From contig CALFOT010000110.1 of NCBI GenBank assembly GCA_937919925.1, positions 62,001 to 126,000 of the forward strand: DNA of 64,000 nucleotides, written 5' to 3'. Position 1 is the stretch's first letter. Every line of letters begins with the position of its first letter. Both the position numbers and the translations under genes were made by a program. The DNA is from an uncultured bacterium (GTDB taxonomy: Bacteria; Planctomycetota; UBA1135). The notes under the pieces are model-generated. The model had not been told where the DNA came from. It saw only the letters and a program-made list of their open reading frames with translations, and ran no database searches. Shown here in pieces: positions 55,367 to 64,000 of the stretch.

Positions 55367-57783
55367 AAATTTCGCTCAACTGGATCGGTGATTACGTCGA
55401 TATCGCCGACTACTCTGCAGCTCAAATTGCGGAACTACTTTCGATGCACACTGCCGAGGTGGAGGGCATCGAAATTTTTGGCGAAAACATTCAAGATGTG
55501 GTGGTGGGGCATGTGTTGCAATGTGGGCCACACCCCGCTGCCGATAAGCTATCGCTAACTTCGGTTGATTTTGGTGGCGCGATGCCGGTTGCAGTGGTGT
55601 GTGGGGCAGCCAATGTCCGCCAAGGCCTCAAGGTGGCATTTGCGCCGGTTGGAAGCTGTTTGCCAGGCGACTTGAAGATCAAAAAAGCGCAGTTGCGTGG
55701 AGAAGAATCGTGCGGCATGATTTGTTCCGAGAAGGAACTCGAAATGAGTGACCAGCACGCAGGCATTATGGAGCTGGCTGCAGACGCGCCCGTTGGTAAG
55801 CGCTTAATTGATTATCTAGGTGTGCTGGATTCCGTCTTGGAGATTGATAATAAGTCTCTTACCCACCGCCCTGATTTGTGGGGGCACTATGGATTCGCTC
55901 GTGAGCTAGCGGCGATTCTGAAGCGCAAGTTGGCGCCTATGCCCCTTGCTGTGGACTGGCCTAAGGTGGAAGGTAATTGGAGTTTGAAACTCACCGATCG
56001 CTCTGGCTGCCCGCAGTATGGTGCCGTGGAAGTGGATCTTGGCGGAACGCCAGGAATGGCTCCATTGTGGATGCAAAATCGTCTGCGCGCAGTGGGCCAA
56101 CGTTGTGTGAATGACGTGGTCGATCTCAGCAATTACGTATTGTTTGATCTGGGCCAACCTACCCACGCTTTTGATGCCAGCACTTTACGCAGTAACAAGA
56201 TCGAAGTGCGTGCCGCCAAAGAAGGTGAGATGTTCACAACCTTAGACGGCCTCGAGCGCCAATTGATTGCTGATGATTTGGTCATTGCCGATGGAGAACG
56301 CGCTGTGGCACTCGCCGGCGTCATGGGGGGGGCCGCAACGGAAGTCAGTGCCACCACGACTCGTATTTTGTTGGAATCAGCCGTGTTTCACCCGACGCGG
56401 ATCCGCCGTACTGCTCAGCGATTGGCCTTACGCAGCGAGGCAAGTACGCGCTTCGAGAAATCACTCGATCCTCAGTACACGGAACAAGCCACAGCGCGTT
56501 TCTGCCACTTGCTCGTGCAAATCCGCCCCCAGGCAACCCTGGTAGCGGCTCCTCAAGTGGCCGGTCATGCGAGTGCCCCAGCCATGGAATTGCAGCTAGA
56601 CCCCAGACGTACTGCTGAGTTATTGGGGCTTGATCTGCAGCGTGAAACCATTTGTGAGATTTTGGAATCGCTAGGCTTTGGTGTCAGCAATCAAGGGCAA
56701 CTTGTGAACGTTACTGTGCCAAGTTGGCGAGCTACCAAAGATGTCACCTTAGCCATCGATTTGGTTGAGGAAGTCGGCCGCATATTTGGCTACGACCGCA
56801 TTCAGGCAAGGCCGCTCACAGCACCTATTCAAGTCCCCGTGCAACAACCGCTGCGCTTGCTCGCACGCCGACTTACTCAGCGCTTAGTCCAAACTCACGG
56901 CGCTTTTGAAACGCAGTCTTATTCCTTTCTGGATCAGTGTTGGTCCACGCGCCTCGGGCTGGATGCGCAAAGTTTTGTCGGTGTGGCAAACCCCGTGTTA
57001 GCCGAAGCGACGCTGATGCGTCGCGATCCAATCCCTACGCTGTTGGAGCAGGCTCTCGGTAATTTGCGCGAATATCCGAGCGGACGTTTGTGTGAAGCTG
57101 CCAAAGGTTATGAGCCTGTTCCGGGCCAGTTGGAACCCCTTGAGCGCCGTTGGTTGGCCTTATTGGAGTGGGGAAGCCAAGATGGGCCGCGCGAGGGCAA
57201 AGACAGCATATTTGGGCATTTGCGGGGTATTGCCAACGATTTGTTGCGTAGCTTGAATTTACTACCCCAACTCCGCATTCATCCAATCGACAGCGATACT
57301 CCCATACCTGCTTGGGCTCATCCGGTGCAAAGTTTGGTGTACAGCGTGGGCGCACAACAGCTGGGTTGGAGTGGCCGCATCCACCCAGGGTTGCAGCGCG
57401 AGCTCGGCTTTGAGCGTGCGGACGTTGGAGTACTGCTACTGGATCTGGATGCTATCCTTAGGGTGCCGACTCAGAATGAAACCATTTTTCAGACTCCCTA
57501 CAAATTTCCAGGGATTAAAGTCGACATCGCGATGGCTCTGCCGGTGGCCGTACGCTACGATTCTGTGGTGGCTGCCATCCACCAAAGGGGCGGCAAGTAC
57601 CTTGCGGATTTGGAGTTGTTTGATGTCTACTCCGGGCCTGGTGTGGAAGAAGGGCAACGTAGTTTGGCATTCCGCAGTTTGTTGCGATCGCCAGACAAAA
57701 CCTTGAGCGACAAGGAGGAGCGCAAGTTCCTGCAGAATATGGAGGAGCTCGCCGTCGAGTTAGGCGGAAACCTCCGTAGCTAA
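55363..57783 (+). CDS. pheT: Phenylalanyl-tRNA synthetase beta subunit
   Basis: 806 aa from ATG 55363, chosen for the pheS overlap and because the N-terminal MKISLNWIGDYVDI is canonical. Domains in order: tRNA-binding EMAP-type domain (about 40-150), B3/B4 editing domain, B5, class II-like core and C-terminal FDX-ACB domain (ends with FRSLLRSPDKTLSDKE). Length is normal. Confidence 0.94.
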   Translation: MKISLNWIGDYVDIADYSAAQIAELLSMHTAEVEGIEIFGENIQDVVVGHVLQCGPHPAADKLSLTSVDFGGAMPVAVVCGAANVRQGLKVAFAPVGSCLPGDLKIKKAQLRGEESCGMICSEKELEMSDQHAGIMELAADAPVGKRLIDYLGVLDSVLEIDNKSLTHRPDLWGHYGFARELAAILKRKLAPMPLAVDWPKVEGNWSLKLTDRSGCPQYGAVEVDLGGTPGMAPLWMQNRLRAVGQRCVNDVVDLSNYVLFDLGQPTHAFDASTLRSNKIEVRAAKEGEMFTTLDGLERQLIADDLVIADGERAVALAGVMGGAATEVSATTTRILLESAVFHPTRIRRTAQRLALRSEASTRFEKSLDPQYTEQATARFCHLLVQIRPQATLVAAPQVAGHASAPAMELQLDPRRTAELLGLDLQRETICEILESLGFGVSNQGQLVNVTVPSWRATKDVTLAIDLVEEVGRIFGYDRIQARPLTAPIQVPVQQPLRLLARRLTQRLVQTHGAFETQSYSFLDQCWSTRLGLDAQSFVGVANPVLAEATLMRRDPIPTLLEQALGNLREYPSGRLCEAAKGYEPVPGQLEPLERRWLALLEWGSQDGPREGKDSIFGHLRGIANDLLRSLNLLPQLRIHPIDSDTPIPAWAHPVQSLVYSVGAQQLGWSGRIHPGLQRELGFERADVGVLLLDLDAILRVPTQNETIFQTPYKFPGIKVDIAMALPVAVRYDSVVAAIHQRGGKYLADLELFDVYSGPGVEEGQRSLAFRSLLRSPDKTLSDKEERKFLQNMEELAVELGGNLRS

Positions 57784-57849
57784 TCGACCGCGCATAGGGT
57801 ATTTTGACCAAGCTTTGCGGTTGCCCTCGCCGTTGGCGCCTACTACCTC

Positions 57850-59331
57850 ATGGACTACCTGCGCAAGAACTTCGACATCCTGTACATTGTGGTTCAGGTA
57901 TGGATTGATGGTTTTGTCACCATGCTGGCCTGCTTGGTTGGTTTCTGGGGGTTTTCTCATTTTATTCTGCCGTTTGATTCGCCTAACCTAGACAACTACC
58001 GGCAATTGTTTGTGCTGATTACTGGCACGGTTTTGGCTTGCTTTTGGACTTTTGGCTTATATCAGGGGCAGAAATCCATCCTCAATGTTGAGGAGTACCG
58101 AGGGATTTTTAAGGCCACTTCCATGGCTTTCTTGATTACGGCGTGCGCCATATTCTTGCTTCGCGGCGTTGACGGCTTACCCGACGAAGTGAAAGAGCAT
58201 TGGCTCTATAAGCTCGCCAACATTCCTTACTCCGTGTTGAAGCTCGACAGTACTGATCTATATTCGCGGCTGCTGTACTTCATGATGTTCCTTTGTATTT
58301 TCGTTTTCACGATTTTGCAAAGAGCCATTTCGTTCAACATCCTGTCCTCTTTTTATGCTCGTGGTATCGGCAATACCAACGTTGCTATTTTTGGAACGGG
58401 ACCGATGGCCCGACGTCTACAACAAAAACTAAAGTTGTTCCCAACCCTTGGTTACAGTTTCATTGGTTTTTTAGAAACCCGCGAAAAACTCGCCGCTGGT
58501 TTGACGGAAGCTTATGGCTTTCCGGTGCTTGGTCATGATTTTGAATTGGACCATTTGCGTGATCGTTTTGATTTGCGGCGCATTTTGATTGTCAAACCAG
58601 AGTATGAAGAAAACGAGTTGGTTAGCCTATGCAAGAAATTGGATAACTTCGGGATTCAGTACCAAGTGGTGCCGCGCTTGTATCACTTTTTCTCGCGCCG
58701 ATTCACCGTCGAAACAATTGATTCGCTGCCACTGATTACTCCGGTGCCCTTGCGTGGCAAGCCCGTCTATTCGGCAGTGAAGCGCTTCATGGATTTCGCC
58801 CTATCGGCCACGATGTTGCTGCTCACGCTACCCCTGACACTGCTGTTCGTTGCTCTGATCAAGCGCGAGTCGCCGGGGCCAGTATTTTTCACCCAAATCC
58901 GCCAGGGCGCCAATAATCGCTCGTTCCGCATGGTGAAATTTCGCACCATGTTTGCTGATATGTGTGGCGATGCCATCACACCACAAACTGGTCAAGACCC
59001 GCGCGTCACTCATATGGGCCGTTTTTTGCGCAAAACATCTCTCGACGAAATCCCGCAACTCTGGAATGTGTTGCGTGGTGATATGTCGATTGTAGGTCCA
59101 CGCCCGGAGATGCCTTTTATTGTTGAACAGTACAACGAGACGCAAATGTTGCGCCTTGATGTCAAACCTGGCATCACCGGTTTGTGGCAAGTATCAGAAG
59201 CCCGCAACGCCCCAATCCACGAGAACGTCGATTACGATTTGTACTACATTGAGAATCAATCTTTGTTCCTAGATTTAACCATTGCCAGCCTGACCGTAGC
59301 GACCATGCTGCGCTTGACCAGTACCCATTAA
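57850..59331 (+). CDS. Polyprenyl-phosphate sugar-1-phosphate transferase
   Basis: 493 aa of the WbaP/PglC type that loads the first sugar of an exopolysaccharide or O-antigen-like chain onto undecaprenyl phosphate. Four or five N-terminal helices, a CoA-binding-like fold (NVAIFGTGPMARRLQQKL), and a C-terminal catalytic domain with KRFMDFALSATMLLLTLPL, FRMVKFRTMFAD and the DEIPQLWNVLRGDMSIVGPR box. Overlaps the next gene by one base (TAATG). Confidence 0.9.
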   Translation: MDYLRKNFDILYIVVQVWIDGFVTMLACLVGFWGFSHFILPFDSPNLDNYRQLFVLITGTVLACFWTFGLYQGQKSILNVEEYRGIFKATSMAFLITACAIFLLRGVDGLPDEVKEHWLYKLANIPYSVLKLDSTDLYSRLLYFMMFLCIFVFTILQRAISFNILSSFYARGIGNTNVAIFGTGPMARRLQQKLKLFPTLGYSFIGFLETREKLAAGLTEAYGFPVLGHDFELDHLRDRFDLRRILIVKPEYEENELVSLCKKLDNFGIQYQVVPRLYHFFSRRFTVETIDSLPLITPVPLRGKPVYSAVKRFMDFALSATMLLLTLPLTLLFVALIKRESPGPVFFTQIRQGANNRSFRMVKFRTMFADMCGDAITPQTGQDPRVTHMGRFLRKTSLDEIPQLWNVLRGDMSIVGPRPEMPFIVEQYNETQMLRLDVKPGITGLWQVSEARNAPIHENVDYDLYYIENQSLFLDLTIASLTVATMLRLTSTH

Positions 59332-59837
59332 TGACCAACTCGGATCCGCCCGCACACGAACCGCCGTTTGATGTTGTCTCTGTACAAGAAGAGGACATGT
59401 ATCGCGGCCCTGATCGTCGTGATGCACCCACCAAACTGTTTTCAAAATTTACTTTCTCTGGTGGCCGCCGTCTCACTGGCGGGCGGCGGCCGGGAGAAAA
59501 TAGAGAAGTTTTCATCGATCGTTATCCACTCTGGACGTGGATCATGTTGACTATTTTTATCATCCTCAACCTACTGGATGCCCATTTCACTTTAATTTAC
59601 CTGCAGCGGGGTGGCGAGGAGGCCAATCCTGTAGCGGTACGCTTGCTGTCTGCGGGAATGGGCACTTTCATCGGCGTGAAAGCCTTTGGTGTGGGACTAG
59701 GTACGGCGGTTTTTTGTATGCTCAATAATTTCCGTAATGCGCGAATCGGGGTCATCATTTCGCTGGTGTTTTACCAGCTGCTACTTTTTTATCACATGTC
59801 ACTTTATTTTGGTTGGGCCGGCAACGTAAGTTCCTAG
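59331..59837 (+). CDS. Small DUF5658-like membrane protein with charged N-terminus
   Basis: 168 aa. The first 65 residues are hydrophilic, with PDRRDAP and two GGRR repeats (SGGRRLTGGRRPGENR). Three hydrophobic helices follow, including LNLLDAHFTLIYLQRGGEEANPVA, resembling DUF5658 proteins. Function unknown; translational coupling to the sugar transferase suggests a role in surface-polymer synthesis. Confidence 0.65.
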   Translation: MTNSDPPAHEPPFDVVSVQEEDMYRGPDRRDAPTKLFSKFTFSGGRRLTGGRRPGENREVFIDRYPLWTWIMLTIFIILNLLDAHFTLIYLQRGGEEANPVAVRLLSAGMGTFIGVKAFGVGLGTAVFCMLNNFRNARIGVIISLVFYQLLLFYHMSLYFGWAGNVSS

Positions 59838-59849
59838 CGAAAAAATTCG

Positions 59850-60146
59850 TTACGCCGGATCTGGAGGCGCGCCACGGAAACGCGAAATCGCCGATACAAG
59901 AGTTGCTATAGGCACGAATTCAGTCATGGGTAAGGTAAGATAGATGGCCGCAAGACTGGCAAAAACGAACTTACCCACAGTGCCGAACTGGTAGATTGAT
60001 GCCATCCACCAACCCACAATCAATCCTATAAACCAGCCAAAATAGATTCCAAACGGTCCAAAGGTGGCGAGATCAAGAGTATCGAGCAAGATGCCACCAC
60101 CAAGTGGCCCAAGCATGCGATAGAATTTAAGTAGCGTGTTCTTCAT
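59850..60146 (-). CDS. Small hypothetical membrane protein
   Basis: 98 aa with two or three hydrophobic segments (FGIYFGWFIGLIVGWWMASIY and FVFASLAAIYLTLPMTEF). Not recognised. It lies 22 nt downstream of the receiver/pseudokinase gene on the same strand and may share its transcript. Confidence 0.6.
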   Translation of the reverse strand: MKNTLLKFYRMLGPLGGGILLDTLDLATFGPFGIYFGWFIGLIVGWWMASIYQFGTVGKFVFASLAAIYLTLPMTEFVPIATLVSAISRFRGAPPDPA

Positions 60147-60168
60147 CTGGATGGTGTTGCAAAAACAC

Positions 60169-61146
60169 TTACCAGCGAACGCCTAAAACGCTAGGAATAT
60201 TGCTGTGAGTCACTTCCACCACAGCTTGTGCGGCAATACGTCGGCATAAGCGCTGGAACAAATCCTGCAAATAGGGCGGCGGCGGCATAGGATGTTGCGG
60301 CGCACCGGCAAGAGGTTCTTGGCGCCAAAGAATTTCACAATGCCCATCCACTTGTTGGACGCACAGTAGCAAGCGACCACCACTACCAAAGCGTTGCAAA
60401 AGTAAAAAAGCTGATTGCATGGCGGCGCGTAGATAACGCACATCGGCTTCAATGCGCAGGCCAGATACGACTTCAACTTCGACCTCCAAGCCGGCACGCG
60501 CGGCGTACTGCACCAATTCATCGGCAATATTCTTGAGGTCGTAAGAATCCGGGTGTGGATGTAACTCCGCGGCAGCAAGGTGGAGAAATTCCAGTTGCGC
60601 CGACAGTTGCGATGCCGCCTCAAGAGCGGGACTCACCAAAGCAGAAATGTTTTCATTCCCCTGGTTGCCAAGCAATTGCAAATATCCCGAAATACTCGTG
60701 AGTGGATCACGCAAGCCTTCCACCAATCCATCGAGGAATTCTTGAGGGAAAGCCCCAGGAGGACTGTGGTTGGCTTGGATCCTACGGAATGCTTGCGCGA
60801 TGCCCTGTGGAGTCCAGGGTTTGGGTAGGGCGGCCGTCTTCGCACGATCCAAGAGTTGTTCAAAACCAGCTAAACCACGATCCCCAACCAGCAAAATTAA
60901 CCACACATGCGCACGACTCACCAGGCTCGCGGCAATGACGCGTAAATCCCCGAGTGACATTTGGTCGGTATCGACCAGCACGCCGGCCAAATTGGCTTGG
61001 GCGCCTTCGCGCAACCATTCGGTTAAATCGAAACTCCTCTGGTGAATACGGCAATCTCCACAACCAGACCTGATTACGGCGGAGAGGCCAACGTCATCTT
61101 CTGGTGTCAGCAGTAAGACCGTAGAGGGGAGTTGAGGTGCGGTCAC
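60169..61146 (-). CDS. Receiver-like domain fused to a histidine-kinase core lacking the histidine
   Basis: 325 aa, GTG start. Residues about 8-125 have receiver-like features (LVDTDQMSLGD with Asp59 and LPKPW with Lys109). Residues 135-190 look like HisKA (FLDGLVEGLRDPLTSISGY) but Glu143 stands where the phospho-accepting His should be. The C-terminal part is a diverged ATPase fold in which I find no N box or glycine-rich G boxes. It is probably a signalling adaptor or phosphate sink without kinase activity. Confidence 0.65.
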   Translation of the reverse strand: MTAPQLPSTVLLLTPEDDVGLSAVIRSGCGDCRIHQRSFDLTEWLREGAQANLAGVLVDTDQMSLGDLRVIAASLVSRAHVWLILLVGDRGLAGFEQLLDRAKTAALPKPWTPQGIAQAFRRIQANHSPPGAFPQEFLDGLVEGLRDPLTSISGYLQLLGNQGNENISALVSPALEAASQLSAQLEFLHLAAAELHPHPDSYDLKNIADELVQYAARAGLEVEVEVVSGLRIEADVRYLRAAMQSAFLLLQRFGSGGRLLLCVQQVDGHCEILWRQEPLAGAPQHPMPPPPYLQDLFQRLCRRIAAQAVVEVTHSNIPSVLGVRW

Positions 61147-61165
61147 GTTTCCTAGGATGATGCTA

Positions 61166-61759
61166 TCAAGACGCGGGGGCTAACTCGACTGAATGACGCA
61201 AAATCCATGGCACCGCTTCGGCTAGGTGCGCGCAAAACAAATCGGGCTCTTTGCCAAGTTCGGCCAGCTTTTGACGTGAATCGCGGCCTTTGCCAGTACC
61301 CACCAGGACCGAAGGCATGTCCTTGGCGGCAAACGCCTGCAAATCACGGAGATCATCGCCAACTCCAACACTGCGCTCCCAATCAATACCAAAGTCTTCC
61401 GCGGCCCGGTCCAGCAAGCCGCCTTGGGGTTTGCGGCAACGGCAGCGGCGGCGTTCCGGGGCCACGCCGACGCCAGGATGGTGCGGGCAGTGGTAGTAGC
61501 CATCAATGCGGACGCCAAATCCCTGCAGGACTTCATCCATGCGCAGCTGAATCTCCAGAAGTTTGCCTTCATCGAGGAGGCCACGTGCTACACCGGATTG
61601 ATTGGAGACCACGATTAATTGCAAGCCCTTGCGCTGCAAAGTGGCCAATGCTTGGGCCACCCCTGGCAGCAATTCGGTCTGTGCAACCGAGGCTAAATAG
61701 GGGACTTCGCGCAAAATGGTGCCGTCGCGATCGAGGAAAACTGTCGGACGGGCATGCAT
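61166..61759 (-). CDS. gmhB: HAD-family heptose-bisphosphate phosphatase-like enzyme
   Basis: 197 aa. VFLDRDGTILREVPYL (catalytic Asp pair), VVSNQSGVARG, and a CxH/CRCRK-type zinc loop (CPHHPGVG then RCRCRKPQGG) match GmhB, which removes the 7-phosphate from heptose bisphosphate for lipopolysaccharide core synthesis. Histidinol-phosphate phosphatase has the same build and remains possible. TAGGAT lies 6 nt before the ATG. Confidence 0.8.
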   Translation of the reverse strand: MHARPTVFLDRDGTILREVPYLASVAQTELLPGVAQALATLQRKGLQLIVVSNQSGVARGLLDEGKLLEIQLRMDEVLQGFGVRIDGYYHCPHHPGVGVAPERRRCRCRKPQGGLLDRAAEDFGIDWERSVGVGDDLRDLQAFAAKDMPSVLVGTGKGRDSRQKLAELGKEPDLFCAHLAEAVPWILRHSVELAPAS

Positions 61760-61779
61760 AGCGTTATCCTAACGACTTC

Positions 61780-62571
61780 ATGAATGAAAGAAAATACGAA
61801 AGAGCCTTGGAGGAACTTCGGGCGGGTACCGAGGATCCGTGGATGGTGTTGAAGATCATGGGTGAATTTGTGGAAGGGTTTGACACCATGCGTAGTGTTG
61901 GCCCCGGCGTCACAATCTTCGGCTCCGCGCGCACCAAAGAAGGCTCCCCGCATTACGAGATGGGCCGCCATGTTGCTGGGGAGCTAGCTCGGCGTGGTTA
62001 CACCGTGATTACCGGTGGAGGTCCTGGCGCCATGGAGGCTGCGAACCGTGGGGCTCAGGAGGCGGGGGGCCAATCGATTGGCTTGAACATCGATTTGCCG
62101 ATGGAGCAAACACCCAACCCTTATCAAGACGTGGAACTGAACTTCCGCTACTTCTTTGCGCGTAAGGTCTGCTTCGCAAAATACGCACTGGGGTACGTGG
62201 TGCTTCCAGGTGGTTTTGGCACCATGGATGAATTTTTTGAAGCGCTGACTTTAATCCAAACCAAGAAAATGAAGGATTTCCCCATTGTCCTAATGGGTAT
62301 TGAATATTGGAGCGGGTTGGTAGATTGGATAAAAAGTTCGATGGTGGCCGAAGGCACGATTTCCGCCAATGATCCGGAAATGTTCTACCTCACGGATGAT
62401 CCCGCTGAAGCCGCGGCTGTCATCCACCGCGCATTGGAAGAAGGTTCACACATTCGACCAGAATGGCGCGGTCCAATGGCCGATGCACGCAAACAAGCTG
62501 CGCGCATCAACGCCACCAAAAGGATTCAGCAACGCAGTGCAAATCACAAAGGCAAGCACAAGCCCGAGTAA
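61780..62571 (+). CDS. LOG-family protein (cytokinin riboside phosphoribohydrolase fold)
   Basis: 263 aa. Rossmann-like fold with VTIFGSARTKEG, TGGGPGAMEAANRGA and the hallmark PGGFGTMDEFFE. Related proteins hydrolyse nucleotide 5'-monophosphates (AMP and cytokinin forms) or PpnN-like substrates. The C-terminal 40 residues are basic. Stops immediately against the efp stop codon. Confidence 0.85.
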   Translation: MNERKYERALEELRAGTEDPWMVLKIMGEFVEGFDTMRSVGPGVTIFGSARTKEGSPHYEMGRHVAGELARRGYTVITGGGPGAMEAANRGAQEAGGQSIGLNIDLPMEQTPNPYQDVELNFRYFFARKVCFAKYALGYVVLPGGFGTMDEFFEALTLIQTKKMKDFPIVLMGIEYWSGLVDWIKSSMVAEGTISANDPEMFYLTDDPAEAAAVIHRALEEGSHIRPEWRGPMADARKQAARINATKRIQQRSANHKGKHKPE

Positions 62572-63153
62572 TTAGGCGAGGTCTTCTTCTTTAGCGCGCG
62601 AAAGAAACTCGCCAGTTTCGGTGCTGATTTTGATGAATTCATTCGCAGTGATGTAGCCAGGTACACGCACCTCTAAACCAGTCTCACAAACCGCACCTTT
62701 CTTTTCAGCCGTTGCGGTATCGCCCTTAGCGGAAACTTCTGCCTCTGTAACTTTCAAAATTACCGCAGTGGGTAGATCAATGCTGATGGCGTGATCTTCA
62801 AAGAAGGTCAAAAGGATTGGCTGATTCTCACGCACAAACTGCATGGCTTCTGCAACCAAACCTGCGCCAAGGAAATACTGTTCATAGTTTTCAGAATCCA
62901 AAAAGACAAAAGAGTCACCATCTTTGTACAAGAAAGTACAGCCGCGTTTATCGAGGTGGGCGCGCTCCAAAGTCTCATCGGAGGTCATGCGCATTTGCTT
63001 CGTTTGGCCAGTTTGATGATGTTTGCACTTAATCTGGTTAAAGGAGCCCCCTTTTCCGGGCTTACGAAACTCATAATCGGTAACGACCCAAAGGGCGTTG
63101 TCGATGAGAAGGATTTGCCCTTTGCGGACCTGGTTTGCTTTGATGGTTGGCAT
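62572..63153 (-). CDS. efp: Translation elongation factor P
   Basis: 193 aa, three-domain. The modifiable loop reads KPGKGGSF with Lys34 (E. coli-type position), so a post-translational modification is expected but the modifying enzyme is not in the window. C-terminal VRVPGYITANEFIKIST is typical. TAGAAT lies 28 nt before the ATG on the minus strand. Confidence 0.93.
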   Translation of the reverse strand: MPTIKANQVRKGQILLIDNALWVVTDYEFRKPGKGGSFNQIKCKHHQTGQTKQMRMTSDETLERAHLDKRGCTFLYKDGDSFVFLDSENYEQYFLGAGLVAEAMQFVRENQPILLTFFEDHAISIDLPTAVILKVTEAEVSAKGDTATAEKKGAVCETGLEVRVPGYITANEFIKISTETGEFLSRAKEEDLA

Positions 63154-63181
63154 GGTTGGGTAGGCGCTACAACAGCCGCCT

Positions 63182-63187
63182 ATTCTA
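63182..63187 (-). promoter_or_regulatory. TAGAAT -10-like box upstream of efp
   Basis: Minus-strand TAGAAT 28 nt before the efp start, inside the 78-nt gap after rpoN. The -35 region is weak. Confidence 0.35.
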
Positions 63188-63231
63188 ACCTCGCGCGGCA
63201 GCGGGGAAAATCACGATTGCTGATAAGCGAA

Positions 63232-63999
63232 TCAGTGAGCGCGGCGCATGGTGCTAGATGGAATCTCCAGGGCCTGGCGATACTTGGTCACAGTCCTGCG
63301 TGCCACTTTGGTGCCATCCCGTTGGCGCAAAATTTTAACAATCTCTTCATCGGACAAAGGATGGCCTTTATCTTCCGCACCGACGATCCCCTTGATCCGT
63401 TCCTGAATCGAGACCCGCGAACGATGGCCACCCTTAGCGGTGCTTTGGCCACCCGAAAAGAAGCTTTTCAACGACATAATCCCCTGCGGAGTTTGTGCAT
63501 GTTTGCCACGAATCGCGCGCGAAACGGTACTGATATGCACGCCGACGGCATCGGCAACTTCTTGCATTTTCAAAGTCTGCATCCGCTCTGGACCGTGGAC
63601 CAGAAAATCACGTTGGCGAGTCACCAGTTCCTGCGAAATCTTGGTGAGTGTTTCGCGTCGTTGTTGCACAGCATCGAGAAACCAACGCGCCCGCTCGATT
63701 TTTTTCAATAAAAAAGCATGCAAGCGTTTATCGCCTTTGGCCCGCTCCAGCGCCTCTTGTGCCTTACGGGTTAAACGGACATCGGGGATACCATCCCGAA
63801 CCAAACGGATATCCAGTTGGCCATCCTCATTTTCCTCGATAATGACATCGGGGAATATCGTCTGATTATAATCTTGTTCAAAATCGCCCAAGGGGCGTGA
63901 ATCGAAATGGGCCAGCACTTCAATGGCCCGGCGCACTTCCTCTACCGTTAAATCCTCAGCTTTGGCAATCTGAGGAATACGATTGGCCAGCAAATCATC
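63232..63999 (-). CDS. rpoN: RNA polymerase sigma-54 factor (C-terminal part, 5' end outside window)
   Basis: At least 255 residues are visible, with the frame open to the window edge. The core-binding/helical region is followed by a DNA-binding helix-turn-helix (MQEVADAVGVHISTVSRAIRG) and the RpoN box ARRTVTKYRQAL. Its C-terminal SSTMRRAH is short and basic. Sigma-54 recognises GG/GC promoters and needs an activator. Only 78 nt separate it from efp downstream. Confidence 0.93.
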   Translation of the reverse strand, partial: DDLLANRIPQIAKAEDLTVEEVRRAIEVLAHFDSRPLGDFEQDYNQTIFPDVIIEENEDGQLDIRLVRDGIPDVRLTRKAQEALERAKGDKRLHAFLLKKIERARWFLDAVQQRRETLTKISQELVTRQRDFLVHGPERMQTLKMQEVADAVGVHISTVSRAIRGKHAQTPQGIMSLKSFFSGGQSTAKGGHRSRVSIQERIKGIVGAEDKGHPLSDEEIVKILRQRDGTKVARRTVTKYRQALEIPSSTMRRAH

Positions 64000-64000
64000 G

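Overview
The window looks like chromosomal core DNA of a Planctomycetota bacterium, probably outside the classical Planctomycetia. This is inferred from recognised families, not from a search. Pointers are: secreted proteins ending in a 95-100 residue beta domain that I associate with planctomycete secretomes; a 405-aa secreted family of the same kind; a PurL with PurS-like domains fused in front; an AtpZ/AtpI-headed F-ATPase operon; a stand-alone McsB arginine kinase; and weak use of Shine-Dalgarno sites. Genes are packed tightly with many 1-4 nt stop/start overlaps. No gene-free stretch exceeds 300 bases.

Layout. 1-7.5 kb: end of an unidentified gene, arginase, McsB, dihydroorotase, an NhaC-type antiporter, a small anchored protein and AsnRS. 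7.6-16.7 kb: an accessory region of five tandem paralogous secreted proteins (7667-13182), each followed by its own hairpin terminator, then two HEAT-like exported proteins and another secreted protein. 16.7-20.7 kb (minus strand): a MocA-like nucleotidyltransferase, a cysteine-desulfurase-like enzyme, a MoeB/ThiF-type E1 enzyme, tRNA-Leu, tRNA-His, IlvE and tRNA-Arg. 20.8-28.2 kb: a membrane sulfatase-fold protein, a MASE1 histidine kinase overlapping a GIY-YIG protein, a secreted protein and a NapH-like ferredoxin with a C-terminal helical-repeat extension. 28.2-39.4 kb: PepN, PurD, a Fur-family regulator, a DUF3568-like lipoprotein, a ChaN-like protein, PurQ, PurSL and AccA. 39.5-43.5 kb: ECF sigma factor, zinc anti-sigma factor, a protease-dead HtrA-like protein, a TPR lipoprotein and Ndk. 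43.6-57.8 kb: a long plus-strand run atpZ-atpI-atpBEFHAGDC-aspS-infC-rpmI-rplT-pheST. 57.8-64 kb: sugar transferase, two small membrane proteins, a receiver/pseudokinase protein, GmhB, a LOG-family protein, EF-P and the C-terminal part of RpoN.

How the genes work together. The core genes couple energy (a proton-type F-ATPase), translation (AspRS, IF3, L35, L20, PheRS, EF-P, AsnRS, tRNAs) and nucleotide synthesis (PyrC, PurD, PurQ, PurSL, Ndk). The most unusual part is the tandem secreted family. It is a mosaic: the N-terminal module of copy 2 matches copy 5, while its C-terminal module plus stop codon and terminator arm is identical over 347 nt to copy 3. Other points of note are an infC that seems to start at AUA and carries an acidic C-terminal tail, an HtrA homologue without a catalytic triad in an ECF-sigma locus, a receiver protein fused to a histidine-kinase core lacking its histidine, and an AspRS with residues typical of the non-discriminating type although AsnRS is present.
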